A stretch of DNA of 5,278 nucleotides from Allobrachymonas sp. (lineage in GTDB: Bacteria > Pseudomonadota > Gammaproteobacteria > Burkholderiales > Burkholderiaceae). The stretch covers positions 1 to 5,278 of the forward strand of contig JAUMXD010000095.1 of the NCBI GenBank assembly GCA_030529305.1, in the 5' to 3' direction. Position 1 is the first letter of the stretch. Each line of letters opens with the position of its first letter. Both the position numbers and the translations under genes were made by a program. Positions 1-5,246 of this stretch are shown piece by piece. The notes under the pieces are model-generated. The model worked only from the letters and a program-made list of their open reading frames with translations. It did no database searches and was not told the DNA's origin.

Positions 1-1
1 C

Positions 2-1009
2 CCCGTGCTGGACGAACCCGGCCTGGTGGAAATGCTCAAATTCCGCTCGGCCCGCTTGCAGCAGGCGCGCCTCTTTCCTGTGGGCGCACTCACCCAACAG
101 CTGCAAGGCGAGGCACTCACCGGCATGGTGGAACTGGCCGAGGCCGGTTGCATCGGCTTTGGCCAGGCCGACCAGCCCATTCAAAACACGCGCGTGCTGC
201 AACGCGCCATGCAATACGCCGCCACCTTTGGCTACACCGTGTGGCTGCGCCCGCTGGAGCCCTGGCTGGGCAACGGCGTGGCCGCCAGCGGCGCACGGGC
301 CACCCGCATGGGCCTGGCGGGCGTGCCCGTGCTGGCCGAAACACTGGCCATCATGACCCTGGCCGAGTTGATGGAAGCCACTGGCGCACGGGTGCACATC
401 TGCCGCCTATCCAGCGCCGCAGGCGTAGAACTGGTGCGCCAGGCACGTGCGCGTGGCCTGCCCATGACGTGTGACGTGAGCATCAACAGCCTGCACCTGT
501 GCGAAACAGACATTGGCTACTTCGACAGCCGCGCGCGCCTCACCCCCCCATTGCGCAGTGCCAGCGACCGCGCCGCCTTGCGCAAAGCCTTGCGCGACGG
601 CGTGATTGACGCCCTGGTGAGCGACCACACGCCTGTGGATGCTGACGAAAAAATCCTGCCCTTCAGCGATGCCACCCCCGGCGCGACGGGGCTGGAACTG
701 CTGCTTTCGCTCACCCTGCAATGGGCGCAGCAAGATCAGATCGCGCTGCCGCAGGCGCTGGCGGCCGTTACCCACCGGCCCGCGCACATTCTGGGCAGCG
801 GTGCCGAGCAGCCCCAGGGCATTGGCCAGCTCTTGCCCGGCGGCGTGGCCGACCTGTGCATCGTCAACCCCGATGCGCAGTGGCAAGTCAACGAACAAGC
901 CTTGCGCAGCCACGGCCGATTCACCCCTTTTGAGGGGCACACCCTGCCCGGCCGCGTCACGCACACCGTGATCGACGGCCGCATTGCCTTTGCGGCCGAT
1001 GGTCCATAA
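2..1009 (+). CDS. pyrC': Dihydroorotase-like protein, PyrC'/PyrX type (5' truncated by window)
   Basis: Amidohydrolase-superfamily protein of the dihydroorotase family. The frame is open from the window edge to TAA at 1007-1009, giving about 335 residues. Family length is about 420-430, so about 90 N-terminal residues, including the HxH metal motif, lie upstream. Landmarks are PVLDEPGLVEMLK at the left edge, LFPVGALT, LTPPLR and SDHTPV, then a C-terminal end with GGVADLCIVNP and LPGRVTHTVIDGR. The metal-site positions visible here are mostly replaced. The usual SDDG is GQAD (nt 161-172), the His before the ST pair is Arg (nt 404-406), and TPHH is SINS (nt 479-490); only the Asp of SDH (nt 623-625) remains. 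This matches the Pseudomonas PyrC' pattern, in which an inactive homologue is needed to assemble aspartate carbamoyltransferase (PyrB) in the cytoplasm. I infer a structural rather than catalytic role; pyrB would be expected just upstream. An active DHOase is less likely. Confidence 0.9.
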   Translation, partial: PVLDEPGLVEMLKFRSARLQQARLFPVGALTQQLQGEALTGMVELAEAGCIGFGQADQPIQNTRVLQRAMQYAATFGYTVWLRPLEPWLGNGVAASGARATRMGLAGVPVLAETLAIMTLAELMEATGARVHICRLSSAAGVELVRQARARGLPMTCDVSINSLHLCETDIGYFDSRARLTPPLRSASDRAALRKALRDGVIDALVSDHTPVDADEKILPFSDATPGATGLELLLSLTLQWAQQDQIALPQALAAVTHRPAHILGSGAEQPQGIGQLLPGGVADLCIVNPDAQWQVNEQALRSHGRFTPFEGHTLPGRVTHTVIDGRIAFAADGP

Positions 1010-1027
1010 AGTGCAGAAAATACGCAA

Positions 1028-1066
1028 AAGCCACGCTGATACAAGCGGCTTATGCTGTTTGTTTTT
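1028..1066 (+). terminator. Weak candidate terminator after pyrC'
   Basis: AAGC plus CGCT (1028-1037, with a 2-nt bulge at 1032-1033) pair with AGCG plus GCTT (1044-1051) around a GATACA loop, making 8 interrupted base pairs. A T-rich stretch ending in TTTTT (1062-1066) follows, but begins several bases after the stem. It lies 18 nt after the pyrC' stop. The bulge and interrupted T-tract make it only a moderate candidate. Confidence 0.35.
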
Positions 1067-1090
1067 CTCGCTTCAACGTATTGCGCTGGC

Positions 1091-1119
1091 AAAAAAATGG
1101 CAGGGTTGACTCCCTGCCA
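1091..1119 (-). terminator. Strong intrinsic terminator downstream of the DUF4870 gene
   Basis: TGGCAGGG (1098-1105) and CCCTGCCA (1112-1119) form a perfect 8-bp stem with a 6-nt loop. On the - strand the hairpin is followed directly by seven T residues (the A run at 1091-1097), the classic Rho-independent layout. It begins 9 nt past the DUF4870 stop codon. There is no T-tract on the + strand side, so it should act on leftward transcription only. It also shields pyrC' from leftward read-through. Confidence 0.88.
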
Positions 1120-1128
1120 CCAAAACCA

Positions 1129-1473
1129 TTACTTGATCAGCCTCAGGGTACATGGCGTTTTGAATGCCTTGCCATTGGAAGTTGCCACCGCCCCCATGAT
1201 GCAAAACACCAAATGGCAAATGCCCACAATGAGAAAACCCAAAAGCCCAATCAATACCAGTGAAAGTATTGCACACGCAAAGTAGGCAATGCTCACCGTA
1301 ATTGACCAGTTCAACATCTCTTTGGCCTGACTCCTGGCATATGTGTCATGCTCTTTTATGAGGTAAATAATCAATCCAGGTATGAACCACAAAAAAATCG
1401 AGCCTACCCACCCCATAACAGCCAGATTGCGCGACTCTTTTGATACTGCGTTTTCCTGTATTTGATGATCCAC
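1129..1473 (-). CDS. DUF4870 (Tic20-like) small membrane protein
   Basis: A 114-residue inner-membrane protein of unknown function. The N-terminal 15 or so residues are polar, followed by a hydrophobic segment at about 18-38, a short charged loop (KEHDTYARSQAKEMLNW, about 40-56), and two close hydrophobic segments at about 57-77 and 79-98. The C-terminal tail is ATSNGKAFKTPCTLRLIK. The 'QAKEMLNW' loop and the 'NGK.F..P.TLRLIK' tail are the two conserved hallmarks of DUF4870 proteins, and the length is typical. The start is GTG at 1471-1473, preceded by GAAGGGAG five nucleotides away. G+C is about 45% by my count, against roughly 60-80% in sampled stretches of the neighbours, which suggests recent acquisition. 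It lies downstream of pilU on the same strand, across a 170-bp gap. There is no evidence that it acts in pilus function. The family call is from motif memory; the role is unknown. Confidence 0.85.
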   Translation of the reverse strand: MDHQIQENAVSKESRNLAVMGWVGSIFLWFIPGLIIYLIKEHDTYARSQAKEMLNWSITVSIAYFACAILSLVLIGLLGFLIVGICHLVFCIMGAVATSNGKAFKTPCTLRLIK

Positions 1474-1478
1474 TTTGG

Positions 1479-1486
1479 CTCCCTTC
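1479..1486 (-). promoter_or_regulatory. Ribosome binding site for the DUF4870 gene
   Basis: GAAGGGAG on the - strand lies 5 nt before the GTG codon at 1471-1473. It is the strongest Shine-Dalgarno match in the window and fixes the non-ATG start of this small gene. Confidence 0.75.
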
Positions 1487-1511
1487 TTTCTTCATAACAA
1501 AAAGAAGGAAA

Positions 1512-1539
1512 ATGATACCAAAAATAACAAACCAGCCAA
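1512..1539 (-). promoter_or_regulatory. Candidate sigma-70 promoter of the DUF4870 gene
   Basis: On the - strand TTGGCT (1534-1539, 4 of 6 to consensus) is separated by 16 bp from TATCAT (1512-1517, 5 of 6). The predicted start near 1505 would leave a leader of about 32 nt containing the RBS. A 5-bp inverted repeat GACTT-N5-AAGTC (1543-1557) sits just upstream of the -35. The region is AT-rich, so chance matches are easy. Confidence 0.4.
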
Positions 1540-1643
1540 ACAGACTTCAACCAAGTCGATCAAACTGTTTTTGAAAAATCTACCTACCAACAGCAGGAAG
1601 AAGTGGAAAAGGGTATTTTGTTATCAAGGGTTTGATCTAAAGC

Positions 1644-2780
1644 TTACATCACCGCCAAATGCTCAGTGCCAGCAGCCAAATCGGTAGTGGCCGCGCGCTT
1701 GGAGTGCAGCTTGATCTGCAAGCGCAAATCGTTTTGCGAATCGGCGTTGCGCAGAGCATCTTCGTAAGAGATGGAGCCCTCTTCAAACGCATCGAACAAG
1801 GCATGGTCGAAGGTTTGCATGCCGATGTCGCGGCTGCGCTTCATCACTTCCTTGATTTCGCCCACTTCTCCTTTGAAGATCAGATCGGCAATCAGCGGCG
1901 AGTTGATCATGATCTCCATCATCGCAATGCGGCCCTTGGCGTTTTCGCGCGGCAGCAGGCGCTGCGAGATGGTGGCCTTGAGGTTGAGCGACAAATCCAT
2001 GAGCAATTGCACGCGGCGCTCATCAGGGAAGAAGTTAATGATCCGGTCCAGCGCCTGGTTGGCGCTGTTGGCGTGCAGCGTAGCCAAACACAAGTGGCCG
2101 GTTTCAGCAAAGGCGATGGCGTGTTCCATGGTTTCGCGGTCACGAATCTCACCCATCAAAATCACATCAGGCGCTTGGCGCAGGCTGTTTTTCAGCGCCA
2201 CTTCCCAGCCGTCGGTATCCAACCCCACTTCGCGCTGGGTCACGATGCAGTTCTTGTGCGGGTGCACGAATTCCACCGGGTCTTCGACCGTGATGATGTG
2301 GCCGAAAGAGTTTTCGTTGCGCCAATCGACCATCGAGGCCAGCGTGGTGGATTTGCCCGAGCCGGTGGCGCCCACCAGAATCACCAGGCCGCGCTTGGTC
2401 ATGGCAATGTCTTTGAGAATCTGCGGCAGCTTCAACTCGTCGATGGTCGGAATCTTTTGCGGAATCACCCGCATGACCATGCCCACCTTGCCCATTTGCA
2501 TGAAGGCATTCACGCGGAAGCGCCCAATGCCCGGCGGCGCCACGGCGAAGTTGCATTCCTTGGTAGCTTCGAATTCGGACATTTGCCGATCGTTCATGAT
2601 GGAGCGCACCAGCGCCAGCGTATGTGCGGCCGACAGGGGCTGGGCCGAAACCTTGTTCACCTTGCCATCGACCTTGATGGCGGGCGGAAAGTCGGCAGTG
2701 ATGAAAAGGTCACTGCCATTGCGGTTGACCATGAGTTTGAGCAGCTCGTGAATGAACTGACTGGCCTGGTCGCGATTCAT
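1644..2780 (-). CDS. pilU: Type IV pilus retraction accessory ATPase PilU
   Basis: A 378-residue cytoplasmic hexameric ATPase of the secretion-ATPase (PilT/VirB11) superfamily, acting with PilT at the pilus base to power retraction and twitching. An N-terminal PAS-like domain covers about 1-105. The RecA-like domain shows Walker A GATGSGKST (137-145), the Asp box ITVEDPVEFVH (163-173), Walker B DVILMGEIRD (205-214, catalytic Glu211) and the His box TGHLCLATLH (227-236). The PilT signature AIRNLIRE is absent; the equivalent stretch reads SPLIADLIFKGE (294-305), which separates PilU from PilT. Length agrees with known PilU (about 380). The ATG at 2778-2780 has AAAGGAT seven or so nucleotides upstream. 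It follows pilT after a 149-bp gap (2781-2929) where I see no convincing promoter or terminator, so co-transcription is likely. No good intrinsic terminator follows its stop. Confidence 0.97.
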   Translation of the reverse strand: MNRDQASQFIHELLKLMVNRNGSDLFITADFPPAIKVDGKVNKVSAQPLSAAHTLALVRSIMNDRQMSEFEATKECNFAVAPPGIGRFRVNAFMQMGKVGMVMRVIPQKIPTIDELKLPQILKDIAMTKRGLVILVGATGSGKSTTLASMVDWRNENSFGHIITVEDPVEFVHPHKNCIVTQREVGLDTDGWEVALKNSLRQAPDVILMGEIRDRETMEHAIAFAETGHLCLATLHANSANQALDRIINFFPDERRVQLLMDLSLNLKATISQRLLPRENAKGRIAMMEIMINSPLIADLIFKGEVGEIKEVMKRSRDIGMQTFDHALFDAFEEGSISYEDALRNADSQNDLRLQIKLHSKRAATTDLAAGTEHLAVM

Positions 2781-2929
2781 AAGAAGATCCTTTGACGATT
2801 AACTGAAGGCATAAAGGCCGGATGAGGCCCCGCACCGTAGCGGCAAAAAGCCGGGAAGCGCAGATGGCATGGCGGGCGAGCCAGCGGTTTGCCAGCATTG
2901 CCAGCAGGCCACCGCCGCTCACAGGCGCA

Positions 2930-3973
2930 TCAACCCGGGAAGTTTTCCGGAATCTTGGCTTTGGAGCGTGCTTCGCCCACCGAAATCATGTTGCGCTTGA
3001 CCAGTTCCGTGAGGTTCTGGTCCAGCGTTTGCATGCCCACATTGTTGCTGGTCTGGATGGTGGAGTACATCTGCGCCACCTTGGCCTCGCGGATGAGGTT
3101 GCGGATGGCGGGCGTGCCCAGCATGATTTCGTGCGCGGCCACGCGGCCCTGGCCGTCTTTGGTTTTGCACAGCGTTTGCGAGATCACGGCCACCAGCGAT
3201 TCGGACAGCATCGCGCGCACCATTTCCTTTTCTTCGGCCGGAAAGACGTCGATGATACGGTCCACCGTTTTGGCCGCGCTGCTGGTGTGCAAGGTGCCAA
3301 ACACCAAGTGGCCGGTTTCGGCCGCCGTCATGGCCAGGCGGATGGTTTCCAGGTCACGCATCTCGCCCACCAGAATGGCGTCGGGGTCTTCACGCAGGGC
3401 CGAACGCAACGCGTTGGAGAAGCTGTGCGTCATCGGCCCCACTTCCCGCTGGTTGATCAGGCATTTTTTGGAGTCGTGCACGAATTCGATCGGGTCTTCC
3501 ACCGTGAGGATGTGGCCGAACTCGGTCTCGTTCAGGTGGTTGATCATGGCCGCCAGCGTGGTGGACTTGCCCGAACCCGTGGGGCCCGTCACCAGCACCA
3601 GCCCGCGCGGCTTGAGTGCCAGATCGGCAAAAATCTTGGGCGCGTTCAATTGCTCCAGCGTCAGCACCTTGCTCGGAATGGTACGAAACACAGCGGCCGC
3701 CCCGCGCTTCTGGTTGAAGGCGTTGACTCGGAAGCGGGCCAGACCGTTGACTTCAAACGAGAAGTCGCACTCGAAGTTTTCTTCGTACTGCTTGCGCTGC
3801 GAATCGCTCATGATGTCGTACACCATGGCGTGCACTTCCTTGTGCTCCATCACGGGCAGGTTGATGCGCTTCACGTCGCCGTGCACCCGCAGCATGGGCG
3901 GCAGGCCGGCCGAAAGGTGCAAGTCCGAAGCTTTGTTCTTGACGCTGAATGCCAGCAGTTGGGTAATATCCAC
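2930..3973 (-). CDS. pilT: Type IV pilus retraction motor ATPase PilT
   Basis: A 347-residue protein, the main retraction ATPase that depolymerises pilin from the pilus base at the inner membrane. It begins MDITQLLAFSVKNKASDLHL, the usual PilT opening. Motifs are Walker A GPTGSGKST (130-138, Lys136), Asp box LTVEDPIEFVH (156-166, Glu163), Walker B DAILVGEMRD (198-207, Glu204), His box GHLVFGTLH (221-229, His229) and the PilT-specific AIRNLIRE (289-296) needed for retraction. Positions match the numbering I recall for P. aeruginosa PilT. The start is GTG (3971-3973) with AGGA eight nucleotides upstream. A longer open frame runs to 4207, but its 78 extra residues are not PilT-like and would run into yggS. 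All key residues are intact, so the protein should be active. It is divergent from yggS and upstream of pilU. Confidence 0.97.
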   Translation of the reverse strand: MDITQLLAFSVKNKASDLHLSAGLPPMLRVHGDVKRINLPVMEHKEVHAMVYDIMSDSQRKQYEENFECDFSFEVNGLARFRVNAFNQKRGAAAVFRTIPSKVLTLEQLNAPKIFADLALKPRGLVLVTGPTGSGKSTTLAAMINHLNETEFGHILTVEDPIEFVHDSKKCLINQREVGPMTHSFSNALRSALREDPDAILVGEMRDLETIRLAMTAAETGHLVFGTLHTSSAAKTVDRIIDVFPAEEKEMVRAMLSESLVAVISQTLCKTKDGQGRVAAHEIMLGTPAIRNLIREAKVAQMYSTIQTSNNVGMQTLDQNLTELVKRNMISVGEARSKAKIPENFPG

Positions 3974-3981
3974 GAGCGTGT

Positions 3982-3985
3982 TCCT
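3982..3985 (-). promoter_or_regulatory. Ribosome binding site deciding the GTG start of pilT
   Basis: AGGA on the - strand lies 8 nt before GTG 3971-3973. Together with the match of the following residues to the usual PilT N-terminus, it supports GTG over any upstream start in the same open frame. Confidence 0.6.
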
Positions 3986-4011
3986 GTTGGTGAGAGCAGC
4001 CTGGCTGCCGG

Positions 4012-4076
4012 GCCTGCAAACAGAATGAGATGGGCACACCCAAGAAACAAGCCTGCCCTTGCCTCTGCCTGCAAAC
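4012..4076. repeat. 10-bp direct repeat in the pilT leader
   Basis: GCCTGCAAAC occurs exactly at 4012-4021 and 4067-4076, with starts 55 bp apart; a partial third copy, GCCTGC, lies at 4051-4056. On the pilT strand each reads GTTTGCAGGC. Both full copies fall between the predicted pilT promoter and the GTG start, so they would be in the roughly 106-nt leader RNA. The function is unknown. Confidence 0.6.
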
Positions 4077-4085
4077 GGTTGATTG

Positions 4086-4115
4086 ATTATGTTGCAATCG
4101 TAACAATGCTGTGAA
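4086..4115 (-). promoter_or_regulatory. Candidate sigma-70 promoter of pilT(-pilU)
   Basis: On the - strand TTCACA (4110-4115, 5 of 6) is followed after 18 bp by CATAAT (4086-4091, 5 of 6), the best promoter-like pair in this gap. Transcription would begin near 4079, leaving a leader of about 106 nt before the pilT GTG. Its -35 lies just beside one of the rightward yggS -10 candidates, so the divergent promoters would compete. Confidence 0.5.
4090..4105. promoter_or_regulatory. Imperfect dyad, possible operator between pilT and yggS
   Basis: TGTTGCAATCGTAACA is an imperfect 16-bp palindrome of the form TGTT-N8-AACA (12 of 16 positions symmetric). It overlaps the pilT -10 and the candidate yggS -35, where a bound regulator could affect both genes. 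It matches no operator that I can name. Confidence 0.3.
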
Positions 4116-4122
4116 CTATTGT
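4093..4122 (+). promoter_or_regulatory. Candidate promoter of yggS
   Basis: TTGCAA (4093-4098, 4 of 6) and TATTGT (4117-4122, 4 of 6) are spaced by 18 bp and would start transcription about 2-4 nt before the ATG at 4132. An alternative pair is TTGATT (4079-4084) with AACAAT (4102-4107), spacer 17, giving a leader of about 18 nt. Neither is strong, and there is no Shine-Dalgarno sequence in front of the ATG. Confidence 0.35.
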
Positions 4123-4131
4123 GTTGCCAAA

Positions 4132-4863
4132 ATGCCAATATCGCCAGCAATTTCACACAAAATCGCCCTCGCACTGGCACAAGTGCAACAGCGCATCGCC
4201 CACGCACTGGAGCAGGCCCGGCGCCCTGCAGGCAGCGTGCGCTTGCTGGCCGTTTCCAAAACCCAGGGGCCTGAGGCGGTGGCCGCCGCCTTTGCCGCAG
4301 GCCAAACCGCCTTTGGCGAAAACTACGTGCAAGAGGCCGTGGCCAAAATCACCGCCCTGCGCGAACAGGGGCTGCACGGCATCGAATGGCACTGCATTGG
4401 CCCCGTGCAAAGCCGCAAAACTGCTTTGGTAGCCGCCCATTTCGATTGGCTGCACAGCCTGGACCGGCTCGAAATCGCCCAGCGCCTGAGCCGCCAGCGC
4501 GCAGCCGACTTGCCACCGCTGCAAGTCTGCCTGCAAGTCAATATGGATGGCGGGGCTAACAAATCGGGCGTGCCGCCCGAGCAAGCACTGACTTTGGCCC
4601 AAACCGTGGCCGATTTACCCGGCTTGCAACTGCGTGGGCTGATGAGCATTCCCGAACCCTACGCCGACGAAGCACGCACCCTGGCCGTACACCAGCGCAC
4701 CCGCGCCCTATTCGACGAACTGGGCCATGCCCTGCAGCTCCCGCAGTGGGACACCCTCTCAATGGGCATGAGCCACGACCTGGAAACCGCCATTCGCGCG
4801 GGCAGCACCTTGGTACGCGTTGGCACGGCCATTTTTGGCGAGCGCCCAGCCAAGGTGGGCTGA
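4132..4863 (+). CDS. yggS: YggS/PLPBP-family pyridoxal phosphate homeostasis protein
   Basis: A 243-residue cytoplasmic protein of the alanine racemase N-terminal-like fold that binds pyridoxal 5'-phosphate without a known enzymatic reaction and maintains vitamin B6 and amino-acid balance. Conserved blocks in order are LLAVSKT (38-44, with Lys43 as the PLP-binding lysine), FGENYVQEA (61-69), WHCIGPVQSRK (86-96), QVNMDGGANKSG (135-146), LRGLMSIPEP (167-176), LSMGMSHDLETAI (209-221) and STLVRVGTAIFGER (225-238). The length is normal (E. coli YggS about 234). ATG 4132 is chosen over the in-frame GTG at 4111 because the 7 extra residues are not family-like. Arg95 stands where most members have Asn (QSNK). 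The gene is divergent from pilT, an adjacency also known in P. aeruginosa; proC, often next to it there, does not follow here. Confidence 0.95.
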   Translation: MPISPAISHKIALALAQVQQRIAHALEQARRPAGSVRLLAVSKTQGPEAVAAAFAAGQTAFGENYVQEAVAKITALREQGLHGIEWHCIGPVQSRKTALVAAHFDWLHSLDRLEIAQRLSRQRAADLPPLQVCLQVNMDGGANKSGVPPEQALTLAQTVADLPGLQLRGLMSIPEPYADEARTLAVHQRTRALFDELGHALQLPQWDTLSMGMSHDLETAIRAGSTLVRVGTAIFGERPAKVG

Positions 4864-4890
4864 AGCGAAAGCGACTGCAGCGTGCCACAC

Positions 4891-4912
4891 GCCCGGCACA
4901 CCCGTGCTGGGC
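4891..4912 (+). terminator. Strong GC-rich hairpin after yggS, no U-tract
   Basis: GCCCGGCAC (4891-4899) pairs with GTGCTGGGC (4904-4912), 9 bp with one G-T pair, around the tetraloop ACCC. It starts 27 nt past the yggS stop. The only T's afterwards are a short TTT ten or so bases later, so it is not a classic intrinsic terminator. It may pause polymerase, protect the mRNA 3' end or help Rho-dependent termination. Confidence 0.45.
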
Positions 4913-5196
4913 AGCCATGTTTGAATCGATGCGCTCGTCAACGCAAGCAAGCACTGACCACCGCTGCCACGTTTCGATCATGGCGAATCGTCAACCGTTC
5001 AGCTCTTTCAATGCACATATATAGAGATTGCGCTTCACCCACTTCACCGCAATCCAGGCATCTTCCACGAAGTTGCCCAAAGCCTATCAACAACACCCAG
5101 CGTTAGCACCCACTTCCCAGCCATCGATTCACGGCGCTACATCCCCCGACCACGCTGCGCCAAACTCGCTAATCCGCCTTTGCCTCACCTACGCAC

Positions 5197-5210
5197 GCAC
5201 ACGATTGTGC
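5197..5210. repeat. Short dyad upstream of the right-edge gene
   Basis: GCACA-CGAT-TGTGC is a perfect 5-bp inverted repeat with a 4-nt centre, lying 23 bp before the TACAAT element. It could be an operator, but a repeat this short is expected by chance in a gap of this size. Confidence 0.2.
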
Positions 5211-5233
5211 AAGCCGCCAAACACCCGCCTCGC

Positions 5234-5239
5234 TACAAT
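5234..5239 (+). promoter_or_regulatory. Candidate -10 element of the right-edge gene
   Basis: TACAAT (5 of 6 to TATAAT) ends 7 nt before the ATG at 5247. No -35 match sits at the normal 16-18 bp distance; the nearest is TTGTGC (5205-5210), with a 23-bp gap. If used, the transcript would begin at or next to the ATG. Confidence 0.45.
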
Positions 5240-5246
5240 TTCGTGC

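Larger units (their letters stand above)
4864..5246. other. 383-bp gap without a convincing gene
   Basis: Sampled G+C is about 50%, clearly lower than in yggS. The gap holds the hairpin at 4891-4912, a 10-bp direct repeat CACCCACTTC (5036-5045 and 5107-5116), a short dyad near 5197-5210 and the -10 element near the right end. The open frames on either strand are short, overlapping and without recognisable motifs or good RBSs. Two short leftward frames read somewhat like protein (see findings), so decayed coding DNA is possible. Confidence 0.6.

Noticed and set aside
407..1027. Leftward 206-codon open frame opposite pyrC'
   Set aside because: It is a shadow of a clear amidohydrolase gene with no recognisable motif.
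1558..1637. 8-bp inverted repeat GATCAAAC / GTTTGATC with a 64-bp spacer
   Set aside because: A repeat of this length is expected fairly often by chance in an AT-rich gap of 170 bp, and no target duplication or element lies between the arms.
1475..1687. Rightward 70-codon Lys/Asn-rich frame
   Set aside because: Its TTG start lies within the DUF4870 leader, it has no RBS, its composition only reflects the A-rich strand, and it runs into the 3' end of pilU.
1659..2795. Two long rightward open frames opposite pilU
   Set aside because: These are antisense shadows of a well-conserved pilU with biased composition and no motifs.
2834..2855. CGGC-AAAAA-GCCG hairpin in the pilT-pilU gap
   Set aside because: The stem is only 4 bp and no T-tract follows it on either strand, so it is not a credible terminator.
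2880..2905. Three GCCAGC words just after pilT
   Set aside because: Spacing is uneven (11 and 9 bp), and short GC-rich words like this are common in this composition.
2710..2922. Leftward 70-codon frame spanning the pilT-pilU gap
   Set aside because: It overlaps the pilU start out of frame, has no clear RBS or family resemblance, and is best treated as a chance frame in GC-rich DNA.
2822..4114. Rightward 430-codon open frame
   Set aside because: It lies opposite pilT, is full of His/Val/Gln from reverse-complemented GC-rich codons, has no domain, and pilT on the other strand has every expected motif.
4111..4131. GTG 4111 as the start of yggS
   Set aside because: It adds only MNYCVAK, overlaps the promoter candidates, and has no RBS; ATG 4132 fits family length better.
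3974..4207. 78-residue N-terminal extension of pilT up to 4207
   Set aside because: The extra residues are not PilT-like, would overlap the yggS coding region, and contain the predicted promoter; the GTG at 3971-3973 gives the family's usual N-terminus.
5095..5116. GTTAGCAC motif considered as an integron attC core
   Set aside because: It does not fit GTTRRRY, there is no matching inverse core RYYYAAC with the usual internal dyads, and no integrase or cassette array is nearby.
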